Source of the DNA: Microvirga sp. VF16
Lineage (GTDB): Bacteria > Pseudomonadota > Alphaproteobacteria > Rhizobiales > Beijerinckiaceae
Direction of reading: 5' to 3'
DNA: 64,000 nucleotides
Assembly: GCF_016864375.1 (NCBI RefSeq)
Contig: NZ_CP069358.1
Span: forward strand, 434,001 to 498,000
The translations under genes were made by a program, and so were the position numbers. Within the stretch, counting starts at the first letter, position 1; the number at the start of each line of letters is the position of its first letter. Below the pieces are notes generated by a model, which did no database searches, had not been told where the DNA came from, and was given only the letters and a program-made list of their open reading frames with translations. Shown piece after piece: positions 33,962 to 42,856 of the stretch.

Positions 33962-33988
33962 GATGATCCCTCGATGCTGGTCATTCAC

Positions 33989-34300
33989 TTAAGAAAAAGG
34001 CCGCTGTTGCCAGCGACCTGAGGTGCAGAGGACATTCTCCCTCTGAAGGGAACGGTGCCGCAGGGTAGAAAAGCGACGGCCCGGAAGGTTGTTACCAAAA
34101 TGGGGTTATTCTTAGTATGAAATTTCAACAACGCGATCATGCGCGCAACGCATGATCAAGTCGCAATTCTCATGAAACAGTTCAACAATGCAAGGTCGTA
34201 ACGTATTCCCATAGGGGAATTTTGCGTGGCTGAGGACGGTTCAGGCCGTAAGGACGATCTCTGAAGCACTGATCTGCTTATGGAATGGTATCGCAGGTCC
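33989..34300. other. Intergenic with a palindrome
   Basis: About 310 bp upstream of ihfA (on the other strand) and downstream of a GcrA-like gene. It holds a perfect inverted repeat: GATCATGCG at 34135-34143 and CGCATGATC at 34149-34157, separated by CGCAA. Not followed by a T-tract, so more likely a protein-binding site than a terminator. Confidence 0.45.
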
Positions 34301-34516
34301 TCATGCAGGGCGCCTTTCGGTACCCGATCCAGCTCCGAGGGGCCTCGTATAGACCAAGCGCCGGTGCCACGGGCACCAGCTTGAGCCCGCCTGCGTCTCC
34401 CCTCCGCAGAAGATCGCATTGGGCTGCTTGTCCGAGACGATGAAGCGGCATTGCCGCGCTCGGAGCTTGAACAGGGTGGTTCGGGTCTGCGGGGGCGGTT
34501 CACTGATCTCAGGCAT
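34301..34516 (-). CDS. GcrA-like small protein
   Basis: A 71-residue protein whose main part, RARQCRFIVSDKQPNAIFCGG then SSWCPWHRRLVY, matches the C-terminal motif of GcrA (Cys-Arg..., Cys-Gly..., Cys-His-Arg). GcrA is a DNA-binding cell-cycle regulator of alphaproteobacteria that acts with CcrM methylation. The N-terminal DNA-binding domain is absent, so this is a stand-alone copy of the conserved tail, perhaps binding RNA polymerase. An alternative longer frame on the same strand is out of register and is rejected. Confidence 0.6.
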   Translation of the reverse strand: MPEISEPPPQTRTTLFKLRARQCRFIVSDKQPNAIFCGGETQAGSSWCPWHRRLVYTRPLGAGSGTERRPA

Positions 34517-34891
34517 GGCTCTGACATCCGGTACATGGACCGGAGAGCAACACGATGAGGGCGTGGAAGAGTTCCACGCTGGCTTCAGCTATCAACAGCT
34601 TGATCGTGGCACGCCCGATCGTGGAGGTCACTGTGTCGCGAGGCTGCTGCTGAGGAGGTTCCTAAGGCAGTTGAGCGCACAGGGTGATGACGCAATCACA
34701 GCCGAAGCCGCCGTGGCCGACAGCCAAAGATCGATGGCCTGCGGCCGGTGAAAGACAAGTCGCTTCATACGGGCACGATTCAACGGATCAGGTGAAGAGC
34801 AATGGATGGCTGGGGAGGGCATACTGCGGCGGAATGGTACTGCCCTCTCTGCCCGAAGCGAGAGAGGCAGCAACGCGAAAGTCTTCCGAGC
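34517..34891. other. Intergenic, nothing recognised
   Basis: About 375 bp between the GcrA-like and ParB-like genes. Frames of 70-110 codons run on both strands but none resembles a protein family. Confidence 0.35.
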
Positions 34892-35140
34892 CTAGTGCTT
34901 GCGCGCCTGCACAAAGTAGGCTGGAACGGTTGTCTCTCCGAGAGCCTTGCACGCCTCCAGACGATGTAGTCCCTCAACCAAGACAAAGCGTGTGCCGTCA
35001 GGCCGCACAAGTATGGGAGCTTGCTGCCCCTTTTCGATGATGCTCTCGGCCAAAGCCTCGACCTTCTGGGGATCAAGAGTTTGCCGACGCTGCACCGGCA
35101 CATAGACATCCTGGATGGCGAGGATCTGCCTTTTCATCAT
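34892..35140 (-). CDS. Stand-alone ParB-like nuclease-fold protein
   Basis: An 82-residue protein made almost only of a ParB N-terminal domain: DVYVPVQRRQTLDPQKVEALAESI, then GQQAPILVRPDGTRFVLVEGLHRLEACKALG. The GLHRLEA stretch corresponds to the GERRxRA motif that binds nucleotide in ParB/Noc. The centromere-binding helix-turn-helix is missing. Such short proteins act in toxin, plasmid or sulfiredoxin-like roles; here function is unknown. The start at 35140 (MMKRQILAI) is preferred over 35215. Confidence 0.75.
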   Translation of the reverse strand: MMKRQILAIQDVYVPVQRRQTLDPQKVEALAESIIEKGQQAPILVRPDGTRFVLVEGLHRLEACKALGETTVPAYFVQARKH

Positions 35141-35297
35141 CTCTGCTGCTCCAGCCTCGGGGTATATCTTCTGAAGCTTATGCGCAGGGCGTTGGCTTGC
35201 ATAGGAACATGCCATCCGGAGAGGCGTTCACTGACAGGTCCAGCTTAGCAATTCCGTAGGCCGTCTGCGTTGGGCCTCCTCAACCGGAGACACATCC

Positions 35298-35504
35298 ATG
35301 AGCAAACTCACAGCATTGATGGGCTTCCTCTTCCTGGCGGTTTCGTCGGCATGGGCGCAGACTCCACCCGCCACGCCCGGATCACCTCCGGCCGGAGACG
35401 CCCCAGCTTCAGGGGGCGGCATTGCGGGCTATTGGTGGATTATCATTGCCATTATCGTTGTTGCGGCTGTCGTCTACTTCATGAGGCGTCGCAGGAGCAT
35501 GTAA
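35298..35504 (+). CDS. Small exported or membrane-bound hypothetical
   Basis: A 68-residue protein. Residues 1-20 form a signal peptide (MSKLTALMGFLFLAVSSAWA), residues 21-40 are Pro/Gly/Ala-rich, residues 45-61 a transmembrane helix (WWIIIAIIVVAAVVYF) and the end RRRRSM is basic. The helix could span the membrane with the Arg tail inside. Single gene with a terminator 87 bp downstream. Confidence 0.7.
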   Translation: MSKLTALMGFLFLAVSSAWAQTPPATPGSPPAGDAPASGGGIAGYWWIIIAIIVVAAVVYFMRRRRSM

Positions 35505-35590
35505 GCGAGTTGACCCTATAGGAACGAAACGTGACATCAGGCGTTGATCGGTAGCCTATTTGATGCTCATGACCTTACCCGAGATTGGAG

Positions 35591-35614
35591 CCCGGCCTTG
35601 TGCCGGGTTCTTTT
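35591..35614 (+). terminator. Terminator downstream of the small membrane protein
   Basis: CCCGGC pairs with GCCGGG around CTTGT and is followed by TTCTTTT. Confidence 0.7.
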
Positions 35615-35784
35615 GTATGAGCGCCACAGTCCATGGCTCATAGGCAACTCGATGGAGGGCGCATCCAGGGCGGGCGAAGAAGAGGGTCCGTTGTGACGAT
35701 GGGCTCATGAGCTACTTCTTGTCCGAAGATCAGTCGGGACCGCTTACGCTGCCCAGATGACAAAGTGCACCCCTGTCCTCACGA

Positions 35785-36561
35785 TCAGTATCGCCGTCCG
35801 AGCATCCAATTGCCCACCTCATCGAGGGCATCAAACGCTCTATTGGTCAGACGGCGCGGACCGGCCAGAAGCCCCTCCTCCCGCTCCACATTATAGGGCT
35901 GCTGTTGGGGCGGCATCGCCTCACGGTACTCGCTGAATTCGTCGATTGGCTTGTCGAAAGCCCGCTCTCGCTGAGACACGGCAGGAAGCATGTTCGTTGG
36001 CGGCGGCGGACGCAGGTCATGCCTCGCCTCAACCGAGCGACGGTTCTCGGGCGGCAGAATGTCCTCGACCCGGCTCAACGCCACGGATTGCGACTGAGGC
36101 AATGCCACGCGGTAGCCGAGCTTCTGAGCGACGCCAGGTAGATTCTGGACCGCTGTCCGGCCCGCCTCCAGGCCATGGCAGATGCTGAAGTACAAGGCAT
36201 GGAAGTTGGCGTTCTGCCGGATGGTCTCACGGTTCTCTTTGGTGGCGAACGGCGCGAGATAGAACGCCATGGTGCGCCCACCCTTCTCGGCCACGATCGC
36301 CGGCTTGGTGCGCGAGCAATACACGTACCCGTTCTCCTCGCTGAGTTCCCGGCGTCCGCTCGCGCTGGCATGGAAGGTCCTCACCCGGGTCTGCATGAGC
36401 GTGCCCTCCCCTGTCTTGGTCAGAGGAGAGGCCGCCAGGATGGCGAACTCGTCGCAGCCATCAGAGCGGCAGAGCCCGCGGATGATGTCTGGACGATTAT
36501 AGGTCTGAGCGAGGGCTGGGGTCGCGAGGACGAGAGCAAGGGCAACAAGAGGTCTGAGCAT
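35785..36561 (-). CDS. Exported hypothetical protein
   Basis: A 258-residue protein with a clear signal peptide (MLRPLVALALVLATPALA, cut after ALA). The mature part has paired cysteines early (GLCRSDGCDEF) and later (CSRTK, ICHGLE), which could form disulfides in the periplasm. The C-terminal third is Pro/Arg/Glu-rich and ends ALDEVGNWMLGRRY. I recognise no domain. No close neighbour. Confidence 0.7.
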   Translation of the reverse strand: MLRPLVALALVLATPALAQTYNRPDIIRGLCRSDGCDEFAILAASPLTKTGEGTLMQTRVRTFHASASGRRELSEENGYVYCSRTKPAIVAEKGGRTMAFYLAPFATKENRETIRQNANFHALYFSICHGLEAGRTAVQNLPGVAQKLGYRVALPQSQSVALSRVEDILPPENRRSVEARHDLRPPPPTNMLPAVSQRERAFDKPIDEFSEYREAMPPQQQPYNVEREEGLLAGPRRLTNRAFDALDEVGNWMLGRRY

Positions 36562-37051
36562 TGGTGGCCTTGGGCGGGCTGACGGTTAACGAAGTGTCAC
36601 CCCCGAGGTCGCGCACGAATGTGACGATTTCAGGCCGCTCTCCCCAACGGCATCTGGCGGAGATATCCGTGATCGCGCATTCGGCTGCGAAGAGCTCCGG
36701 ACGTTCGGAAGTCCCACTATGCGTTTGCACAGGTTCGGGCCTTTTCGTCCCTATAAGAACCCGAGCGTCAGGAGCGCCTGTCGTATCCGGCGATCCGAGC
36801 CACCTTGGCCTGCTCGCAATAGCAGTCATCAAGGGCCCTGTCGCAGATGTTGCGCGGGCAGGAATATAACCGGGATTTTGCCGCCCATTCACGCAGCAGA
36901 CTGACTGGTGAGACACGCAGCCCTCATGAAGTGTCTCACCCTCACCCCGTCCAGAGTTTCTCCCAGCATGAGCGCAGACAGGAATGAGGTGCGCCATAGA
37001 GTTGCCGCAATCCCGAACCGACTCTTACCGTCGCTGGAAAAAGGATAGGAA
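36562..37051. other. Intergenic, nothing recognised
   Basis: About 490 bp between two genes in divergent arrangement; it should hold two promoters. No coding frame with homology was seen. Confidence 0.4.
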
Positions 37052-37846
37052 ATGAGCAAGGTATCCACGACCCTCGGGGCTTCAATTGTTGCACTCGGGG
37101 CCTTCCTTGGTGGTGTCGAGGCCAAAACCGTCTTCTACGAGATCAACGGTCAGCGGTATTCGTATGATACCAACAACCGTCAGCAGACGGCGACTGCCCG
37201 TAAGCAGATCGAAGCGGCGAAGACCGCCGAGTCTGCCACGGCGCAGGCGGCGGCAGAGCGTGCAAGCAATCCCTTGGTCACGATCTTCGGGTCGCAGACA
37301 CAACAGAAGGCTGAAGCGGCTCAGGCGCACTTACAGCAGATCATTGCGGAGCAGGAGGCGGCGGCTGGCAAGCGCCAACGAGTTATGCAGGCAACCAAAG
37401 ACGAAAGTGTCGCAAAACCCGCCAACGGGCAGGCTGGAGAAACCGCAAGCGTCAATGAGCGCGCGCCGGCGGCCGCAGTGGCCATCGCGGCAACTCAACC
37501 AGCAGCAGCCCATCCAATGGCACCAGACCTTCGTGACCCTGCTGAACCTGTCAGACCTGAGAGCCTCTCAAGGGCCGCGATCAGATCGATCTCTCTTGAT
37601 GCCGAGACCGGTATCAAAACGGTCATCCGAGTGGATGGATCGATCCATGAGGAGCTCTTCGACCCAAGCGTTCTGTCGATACTTGATCCGGCGCCGCGTT
37701 CTGTTGGCTCTGCAAGCAAGGTGACTGGTGCCGATCAGTCACGTAAGATCTCACCTGATGAAACGACCGGTGCCACCAGCGTGCGTGAAATGACGCTTGG
37801 ACTGCATGCAGGGACAGACCCACGCGGGAGATCTCTGTCGAATTAG
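37052..37846 (+). CDS. Exported Ala/Gln-rich hypothetical protein
   Basis: A 264-residue protein with a signal peptide (to about residue 24, ending GGVEA). It is followed by KTVFYEINGQRYSYDTNN, a short beta region, and a long Ala/Gln/Glu helix-forming section (about residues 45-110) that could coil. The C-terminal end has VIRVDGSIHEELFD. Possibly an envelope or surface protein; no family recognised. Confidence 0.7.
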   Translation: MSKVSTTLGASIVALGAFLGGVEAKTVFYEINGQRYSYDTNNRQQTATARKQIEAAKTAESATAQAAAERASNPLVTIFGSQTQQKAEAAQAHLQQIIAEQEAAAGKRQRVMQATKDESVAKPANGQAGETASVNERAPAAAVAIAATQPAAAHPMAPDLRDPAEPVRPESLSRAAIRSISLDAETGIKTVIRVDGSIHEELFDPSVLSILDPAPRSVGSASKVTGADQSRKISPDETTGATSVREMTLGLHAGTDPRGRSLSN

Positions 37847-37987
37847 ATAAAATCCAGGTTAGGGCATTCATGGTGCCGTGACAGGCCGGTGATTTCCATG
37901 GGTCTTGGAATGATGAATGAAGCTAATCACGCCAGGATGGCCGGATAGTCGCAAGATTGCATGAGCGCGGAAGTTCATCCCATAAAA

Positions 37988-38347
37988 TCACGCGGCGAAC
38001 CGGAGATTTCCATGTAACCAGATGCCCTTGTGACCTGGTTTGAGTGGCTGAGCGGCGGACAGTTGGTCACGGAAACGCCGATGGGCATCAACCAGCAACC
38101 GCAGCTTTCGAGCCATTGGCCGCAGATTTGCGGTCCGATCGACAACCAACGCCTCCGCCGCAGCGTAGAGATCTCCGATTGCGGCCTCAAGGCCGGGATT
38201 CCGTTCAATCAGAGCCATCAGCTCTATCAGCTGCTGTTGCAGGCTGTACAAAGCCGCTTCTGCGCCGCCCTGCTGGATCGCCAGCACGATCGGGTCAAGC
38301 CTGCCGAGCATCTCGTCGACGGCATTCTCAAAGGTCGCTTCCGTCAT
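37988..38347 (-). CDS. Small helical hypothetical, copy B of a paralogous pair
   Basis: A 119-residue protein (start MTEATFENAVDEMLGRL). It shares NPGLEAAIGDLYAAAEALV and ARKLRLLVDAHRRFRDQLS with the protein at 22995-23411. All helical, no membrane segment. The ATG at 38347 sits at the same place as the other copy's start; an in-frame ATG at 38383 is less likely. Function unknown. Confidence 0.65.
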   Translation of the reverse strand: MTEATFENAVDEMLGRLDPIVLAIQQGGAEAALYSLQQQLIELMALIERNPGLEAAIGDLYAAAEALVVDRTANLRPMARKLRLLVDAHRRFRDQLSAAQPLKPGHKGIWLHGNLRFAA

Positions 38348-38423
38348 GGATATCGTCTCCAGACTTCGAATCGGAGGTCTCATCTGGTGGAAGGCTGACC
38401 CATTTGGATTGCGGACTGGTTAA

Positions 38424-38903
38424 GCATCTGCGAGCATCGCAGACTGGGCGTTCCACCGCTTTCCGTTCGATGCCCCTGATGTCCTGCACCCGACAACTAC
38501 ACTTCACCCAGACTACGACGAATGGAATCTCAACCCTGCCGAGCGCTCGCTTATCAGGGGCAAGGAGTTTGAGAACGACCTCTATGCGGTCTCGGCGAAA
38601 AAGCACGCCATGGCTGAATCAGCGTTGCTCGACATCAAAATGCTGGGACTGGGTGCTCCCTCAATGGCAACCAGTCCGGTGACACTGATTAGGTCGGCTT
38701 CCTATCTGCTGGTACAATCACCGGGTCCGGCGGACCGCTTCGGTGTTCTGTTCGCTCCCGATCCGAGTGATACATCCCTCAGTCCCCAGCGCGATGGAGT
38801 ACCCCGACAATTGACGCCGAGCTTGTCGTTGTTCTCGCTCGGATGCGGAAACCTGCCGCAAAGTTCTGCAAAACGTGGGCCTGTGCGTTCCTCTCCTGCG
38901 TAA
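38424..38903 (+). pseudogene. Possible start-less gene remnant
   Basis: A frame open from a TAA at 38421 encodes PFDAPDVLHPTTTLHPDYDE and then NLNPAERSLIRGKEFENDLY, which look like a real protein, but no start codon precedes them. From about 38650 the sequence becomes low in structure and Ser/Pro-rich. It ends 60 bp before the VirD4-like gene in the same orientation. It may be the end of a gene whose start was lost in the rearrangement, or chance. I do not recognise a family. Confidence 0.25.
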
Positions 38904-38963
38904 CAGCATCACTAACGTTCCCAGTCATTTTCCTTTTCCTGTCCACCGAATGGATCAGACCAC

Positions 38964-40241
38964 GTGAAAGACCTTCTCAAAAAACTCTTTGGACTTGGGC
39001 TCTCTAAAGACGCCATCATCGCTCCCCACGGTGCGCTCCTCACGCTCGGAGAGGACCGCCGGGGCGTTCCTCACGGCACGACCCGGAACGCCAATACCCT
39101 CCTCCTCGGAGCCAGTTCGCGCCAGCGGGTGGAGAGGGTGATCGTTCCGACCCTTCTGCGGGGCACATCGGCCAGCTACATCGTCGACGACCCGACTGGG
39201 GAAGTTTACGACCTTACCGCTGCGACCCGCGCCAAACTGGGACCCGTCTCGCGCATTCGGTGGCACAACGGAAGCTCCTATAATCCACTCGCTGACATCA
39301 ATCTGGGCGCCGATCCGGAAACCCGCTCCCGGCGGCTGCACAACATCGCGGAAACGTTCATCAGCCAATGGACAGAAGGATACGACAGGATTCCAGAGAT
39401 CAAAACGAACGATGGCAACGACACCATCGAGCAGGAAGCGATCTCCGCTCTCTGGGGCCTTCTGGAGCTCGCCACCGCCCAAGTCGCGAACGCCGGCGGA
39501 TTGCGTCTGGCTGAGCCGACCTTGATGGGTCTGTACACGGGCCTCATCGAGCACCGTCTTGACGATAAAGCTGCTGATTATGTTGCCGCCGCCGACAACT
39601 CCGGGAGCCCCAGAGCACTGTTCGAATTGCGCACCTACGCGGCTCTGTCCGATGAGCGCCGTCGGGTGATCCACGACGCGATCATGCAACGGCTGGCGCC
39701 CTTTCATACCCCCGAAACCTCCTGGGCCTCCGGCGATCCGCGCGGCCAGTGGGCGGCGCATCGGAACATCAGCACCTCTGAGGCGGTCGAGATCAGCGGC
39801 CCGGCAACCGTTTACGTGTGCTGCCCGACCCGACACGGTCCGCATGCCGCGGCCTACAATCTCCTGACACGCCACCTGTGGCAGCAGATCATTGATGAAG
39901 CGATTCACGGCCGCAGCGAACAGGCGGCCGACAAGCCTCAGCGGCCTGCCGTGTTCATCTTCACAAACACTGATCAGGCCGAGCCGATCTCGGGCATGAC
40001 AACGCTGGCCGCAGCCGCCAAGAAGACCGACCTCTCCATCCTCGTTTCCGCTGACGATGCGGCGTCTCTTGACCGACTCTACGGACCGGCCAACGCCGAA
40101 GCTCTCAAGGCCGCGATGGACTTGGAACTCGACTTCGATCCAGCCGCCACCCGATTCATGGTCAAAGGACCTGAAAAGCCCATCCTGCGGCCTTCCCAGG
40201 CGATGGGATCCTTCCTCTTGCCCGCGCCCAGAGATTTTTAG
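38964..40241 (+). CDS. VirD4/TraG-like protein with degenerate ATPase motifs
   Basis: A 425-residue protein that follows the fold order of the type IV secretion coupling protein. Coupling proteins are hexameric ATPases that dock substrate to a secretion channel. Here, where VirD4 has the Walker A P-loop, the sequence reads LLLGASSRQRVERVIVPTLL (about 46-65); the Gly-Lys-Ser is gone though the flanking strand and VPTLL are kept. The IVDDPTGEVYDLTAATR stretch then matches the next conserved block, and SSYNPLADI the following one. Near residue 330 the Walker B strand reads VFIFTNTDQAEPI with TN instead of Asp-Glu. The protein lacks the N-terminal transmembrane anchor and any neighbouring vir/tra genes. 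It starts with GTG. Probably a pseudo-ATPase or a decayed gene that has kept a full frame. Confidence 0.6.
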   Translation: MKDLLKKLFGLGLSKDAIIAPHGALLTLGEDRRGVPHGTTRNANTLLLGASSRQRVERVIVPTLLRGTSASYIVDDPTGEVYDLTAATRAKLGPVSRIRWHNGSSYNPLADINLGADPETRSRRLHNIAETFISQWTEGYDRIPEIKTNDGNDTIEQEAISALWGLLELATAQVANAGGLRLAEPTLMGLYTGLIEHRLDDKAADYVAAADNSGSPRALFELRTYAALSDERRRVIHDAIMQRLAPFHTPETSWASGDPRGQWAAHRNISTSEAVEISGPATVYVCCPTRHGPHAAAYNLLTRHLWQQIIDEAIHGRSEQAADKPQRPAVFIFTNTDQAEPISGMTTLAAAAKKTDLSILVSADDAASLDRLYGPANAEALKAAMDLELDFDPAATRFMVKGPEKPILRPSQAMGSFLLPAPRDF

Positions 40242-40674
40242 AAATCTGCGCCAGGGATTTTCCGCATCTGACATCTCTGGCGCATTCTGCAACAAGTCTG
40301 TTGCCGGCCTCAAGCCACCGAACGGACCTGAAATCACCAATTTGTCAGGATCTGCCGCACATTCGGCCAAGCGTCGAAACAAGACAGGATCGTCTATGAT
40401 TTTTCAGGCCACGCGGTAAGGCCTGTGGACCTTCAGGTGATCCGAGGGATTCCCGCGCCAGTCGAACTTTGATTGGTAATCGTCCTGAGCGCGGATGCCG
40501 CTCGGAACGCCAAGGCGAATGACTACAAGTGCATCACTGGAGGCACGCTGCTCGTTCTCACGATGGCCTTCTGGAATTGTGTGGTGGATTGGCTGGGCTA
40601 CCCTCCACGGGGAGTTCGAGGATTAGGACAAATGAACGGTCTTGTCCCAACACGATAATGGCGCGAGGCTCTCT
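40242..40674. other. Intergenic, nothing recognised
   Basis: About 430 bp, no supported gene. Confidence 0.4.
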
Positions 40675-41244
40675 CTAGGGCTTCAACTTCTCAGAGATGG
40701 CAGAGTGCAGGCCCTGGAGCCACCCGGCAATGTCGGATGAATAATGCGCCACCTCCATGACGAGCAGCGCAAGATCTTCATCCGACGAGACCCTGGCACC
40801 CTTCACTCCCGAGAGGAGCTTCATGACCTCTTGATCGCGCATGGGATCCGGAGGGTCTGCAACCCAGCCGATGCTGGCCTTGTTGATGGCGAGTTTGAAG
40901 CGCTCCCCACTCTGGAAGCGGGCATCGACAAACCATCCGTTGCCACTCGGGCTCAGGTCGACGACGGTAAGTGATGAAGTTCTGACGCTGCCCTCGGGCA
41001 CAGGATGCTGACCGGCCACCTCCAGCACCTCCCGCAGCCCCTCAATGAACTGTTCCATGCTCATCGCGGACCGGGCCAGCGTTTCGATTCCGTAAACCAT
41101 CTGATTGAGGCTGGTGAACGGATAGCCTGGTTCACCCACCCTGTCAGTGCTCCAATGGAAGATAGACGACAGCCTCTCGGCGATTTCCCTGTCATCGGGA
41201 TCGATGCTGACGCTCTTGCCGTTCCTGCCGGCTGTCATCGTCAC
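40675..41244 (-). CDS. Hypothetical protein
   Basis: A 189-residue protein (start MTMTAGRNGKSVSIDPDDRE), acidic, without signal or membrane segment. A helix rich in hydrophobic residues and the motif GNGWFVDARFQSGERFKLAI, then GWVADPPD in the middle, suggest a small alpha/beta domain. No family known to me. Close to a convergent gap, no partner evident. Confidence 0.5.
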   Translation of the reverse strand: MTMTAGRNGKSVSIDPDDREIAERLSSIFHWSTDRVGEPGYPFTSLNQMVYGIETLARSAMSMEQFIEGLREVLEVAGQHPVPEGSVRTSSLTVVDLSPSGNGWFVDARFQSGERFKLAINKASIGWVADPPDPMRDQEVMKLLSGVKGARVSSDEDLALLVMEVAHYSSDIAGWLQGLHSAISEKLKP

Positions 41245-41497
41245 GGTCCTGCCATCAGGGAATATGATCCGGGCATGAGAAGGTCGCCATCGATGACCTT
41301 GGTTGTGAGCGCCACCGACTGCCTCCTTTCGCCTCAGACCTCGACAGCGACGGTATACCCGTCAAGCGGAGCCGCAGACAATACGGGCACCTTGGGCTCC
41401 AGCGGCTAGCCCCGATGCACGCCGAAACAGAGCCATCGTCAGAACTGCCCCTCCTATTCGGTCATTCGTCGGTTAATCTGATGGCGTCTAATTGGCG

Positions 41498-42805
41498 CTA
41501 ATGGAACTTGAGCTTGGGTCGGACAACCCGGTTCACGTGCCCGACCAGAATGAGAGCCAATCCTTTCAACCATCCGTGGACGCCGATCAGGTGCATCCGA
41601 TAGAGTGACAGGTAGACCATACGAGCGATCCGCCCCTCGACGGCCATGCGTCCGCCAACCAAGTTGCCCATGAGACTGCCAACCGTCGTGTAACGACTGA
41701 GGGACACCAGAGACCCGTGATCGCGGTATACGAACGCCCTCAGCGGCTTTTCGGCGATCAGGGAGAGAACGTTGCGATATGCTGTCCGAGCCATCTGATG
41801 AGCCGCTTGGGCACGCGGTGGCACCGGCCGGTCGGCACCTTCAGGCTTAAAGTAGCAGCAATCACCAATGGCGAAGATGCGATCGTCACGCGTGGTTTGG
41901 AGCGTCGTGCGTACGACAAGCTGGTTGCTACGGATCGTCTCGAGGCCAGCAATATCTTTCAGGACGTCCGGTGCGCGCACGCCAGCCGCCCAGACCTTCA
42001 GGTCCGCTCCGATCACCTCTCCCGTACGGGTGCCCATGCCGGTTGAGGTGACCTCTGTGATCGCAGTATTGACGAGGACCCGTACCCCAAGCCCCTCCAG
42101 TTCCTTGTGAGCCGCCTCAGCCAGGTCCACGGGCAGGGCGGGGAGGATTCGAGGACCGGCCTCGACCAAGGTTACGCGCAGACGGCTCTCATCAAAGACC
42201 TCCAGTCCATAGTGTTTTAGGGCGGAGGCCGCATTGAAGAGTTCGGCGGCGAGCTCTACTCCAGTGGCGCCGCCGCCCACAATGGTGACATTGACATAGG
42301 CGTTGGCGCTCGGATCCAGGCTCATTGTTCGCGAGACGCGCAGACAATGGTTTAACAGTTTCTGCCGGAAGCGATCGGCTTGCTCGCGGTCTTCCAAAAA
42401 CAGACAATGCTCGCGCACGCCCGGAGTGCCAAAGTCGTTTGACACGGCGCCGAGGCACAGGATCAAGTAATCGTAGCGAATCCTGTGGCGTCCAATGATC
42501 TCACTGCCATCCTCATCCAGGATCGGCGCCACCACGACCTGTCGCGCCTCACGGTCAATCGTCTCGAGACTGCCCAGGAAGAAACGGTATCGCCATCGAT
42601 GTCCGTGACTGCGATAGCCGACTTCGTCCAGGTTCGCGTCAAGCGACCCGGCTGCGACCTCATGCAGAAGAGGCTTCCAGATGTGGGTTTGGTTTCGTTC
42701 GATGAGGATCACGTCGTAAGCATCTCGACCCAGCTTCGCACCAAGCCGCCGCACGAGCTCGAGCCCGCCGGCTCCGCCTCCAACAACAACAATCTGGGTT
42801 TTCAT
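41498..42805 (-). CDS. ndh: Type II NADH dehydrogenase (NDH-2)
   Basis: A 435-residue membrane-associated flavoprotein. NDH-2 moves electrons from NADH to quinone without pumping protons. The FAD site is VVVGGGAGGLELVRRLG (residues 6-22) and the NADH site is IVGGGATGVELAAEL (near 180). The FAD-contacting FAIGDCCYF near residue 315 and an amphipathic C-terminal part (LALILVGHVNRVVRPKLKFH) agree. Near-normal length. The PHB gene cluster lies upstream on the same strand. Confidence 0.9.
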   Translation of the reverse strand: MKTQIVVVGGGAGGLELVRRLGAKLGRDAYDVILIERNQTHIWKPLLHEVAAGSLDANLDEVGYRSHGHRWRYRFFLGSLETIDREARQVVVAPILDEDGSEIIGRHRIRYDYLILCLGAVSNDFGTPGVREHCLFLEDREQADRFRQKLLNHCLRVSRTMSLDPSANAYVNVTIVGGGATGVELAAELFNAASALKHYGLEVFDESRLRVTLVEAGPRILPALPVDLAEAAHKELEGLGVRVLVNTAITEVTSTGMGTRTGEVIGADLKVWAAGVRAPDVLKDIAGLETIRSNQLVVRTTLQTTRDDRIFAIGDCCYFKPEGADRPVPPRAQAAHQMARTAYRNVLSLIAEKPLRAFVYRDHGSLVSLSRYTTVGSLMGNLVGGRMAVEGRIARMVYLSLYRMHLIGVHGWLKGLALILVGHVNRVVRPKLKFH

Positions 42806-42856
42806 GGTGTTGGTGCCTTCTGTATGTGTTGAGTCCGGTTGCGGCTGAGCTGTCGC

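Noticed and set aside
34156..34536. 126-codon frame overlapping the GcrA-like gene
   Set aside because: Ser/Arg-rich, no homology, and out of frame with the Cys/His motif.
38955..40382. 475-codon minus-strand frame opposite the VirD4-like gene
   Set aside because: The plus-strand frame has conserved coupling-protein blocks, while this one has no motif and a composition typical of a shadow.
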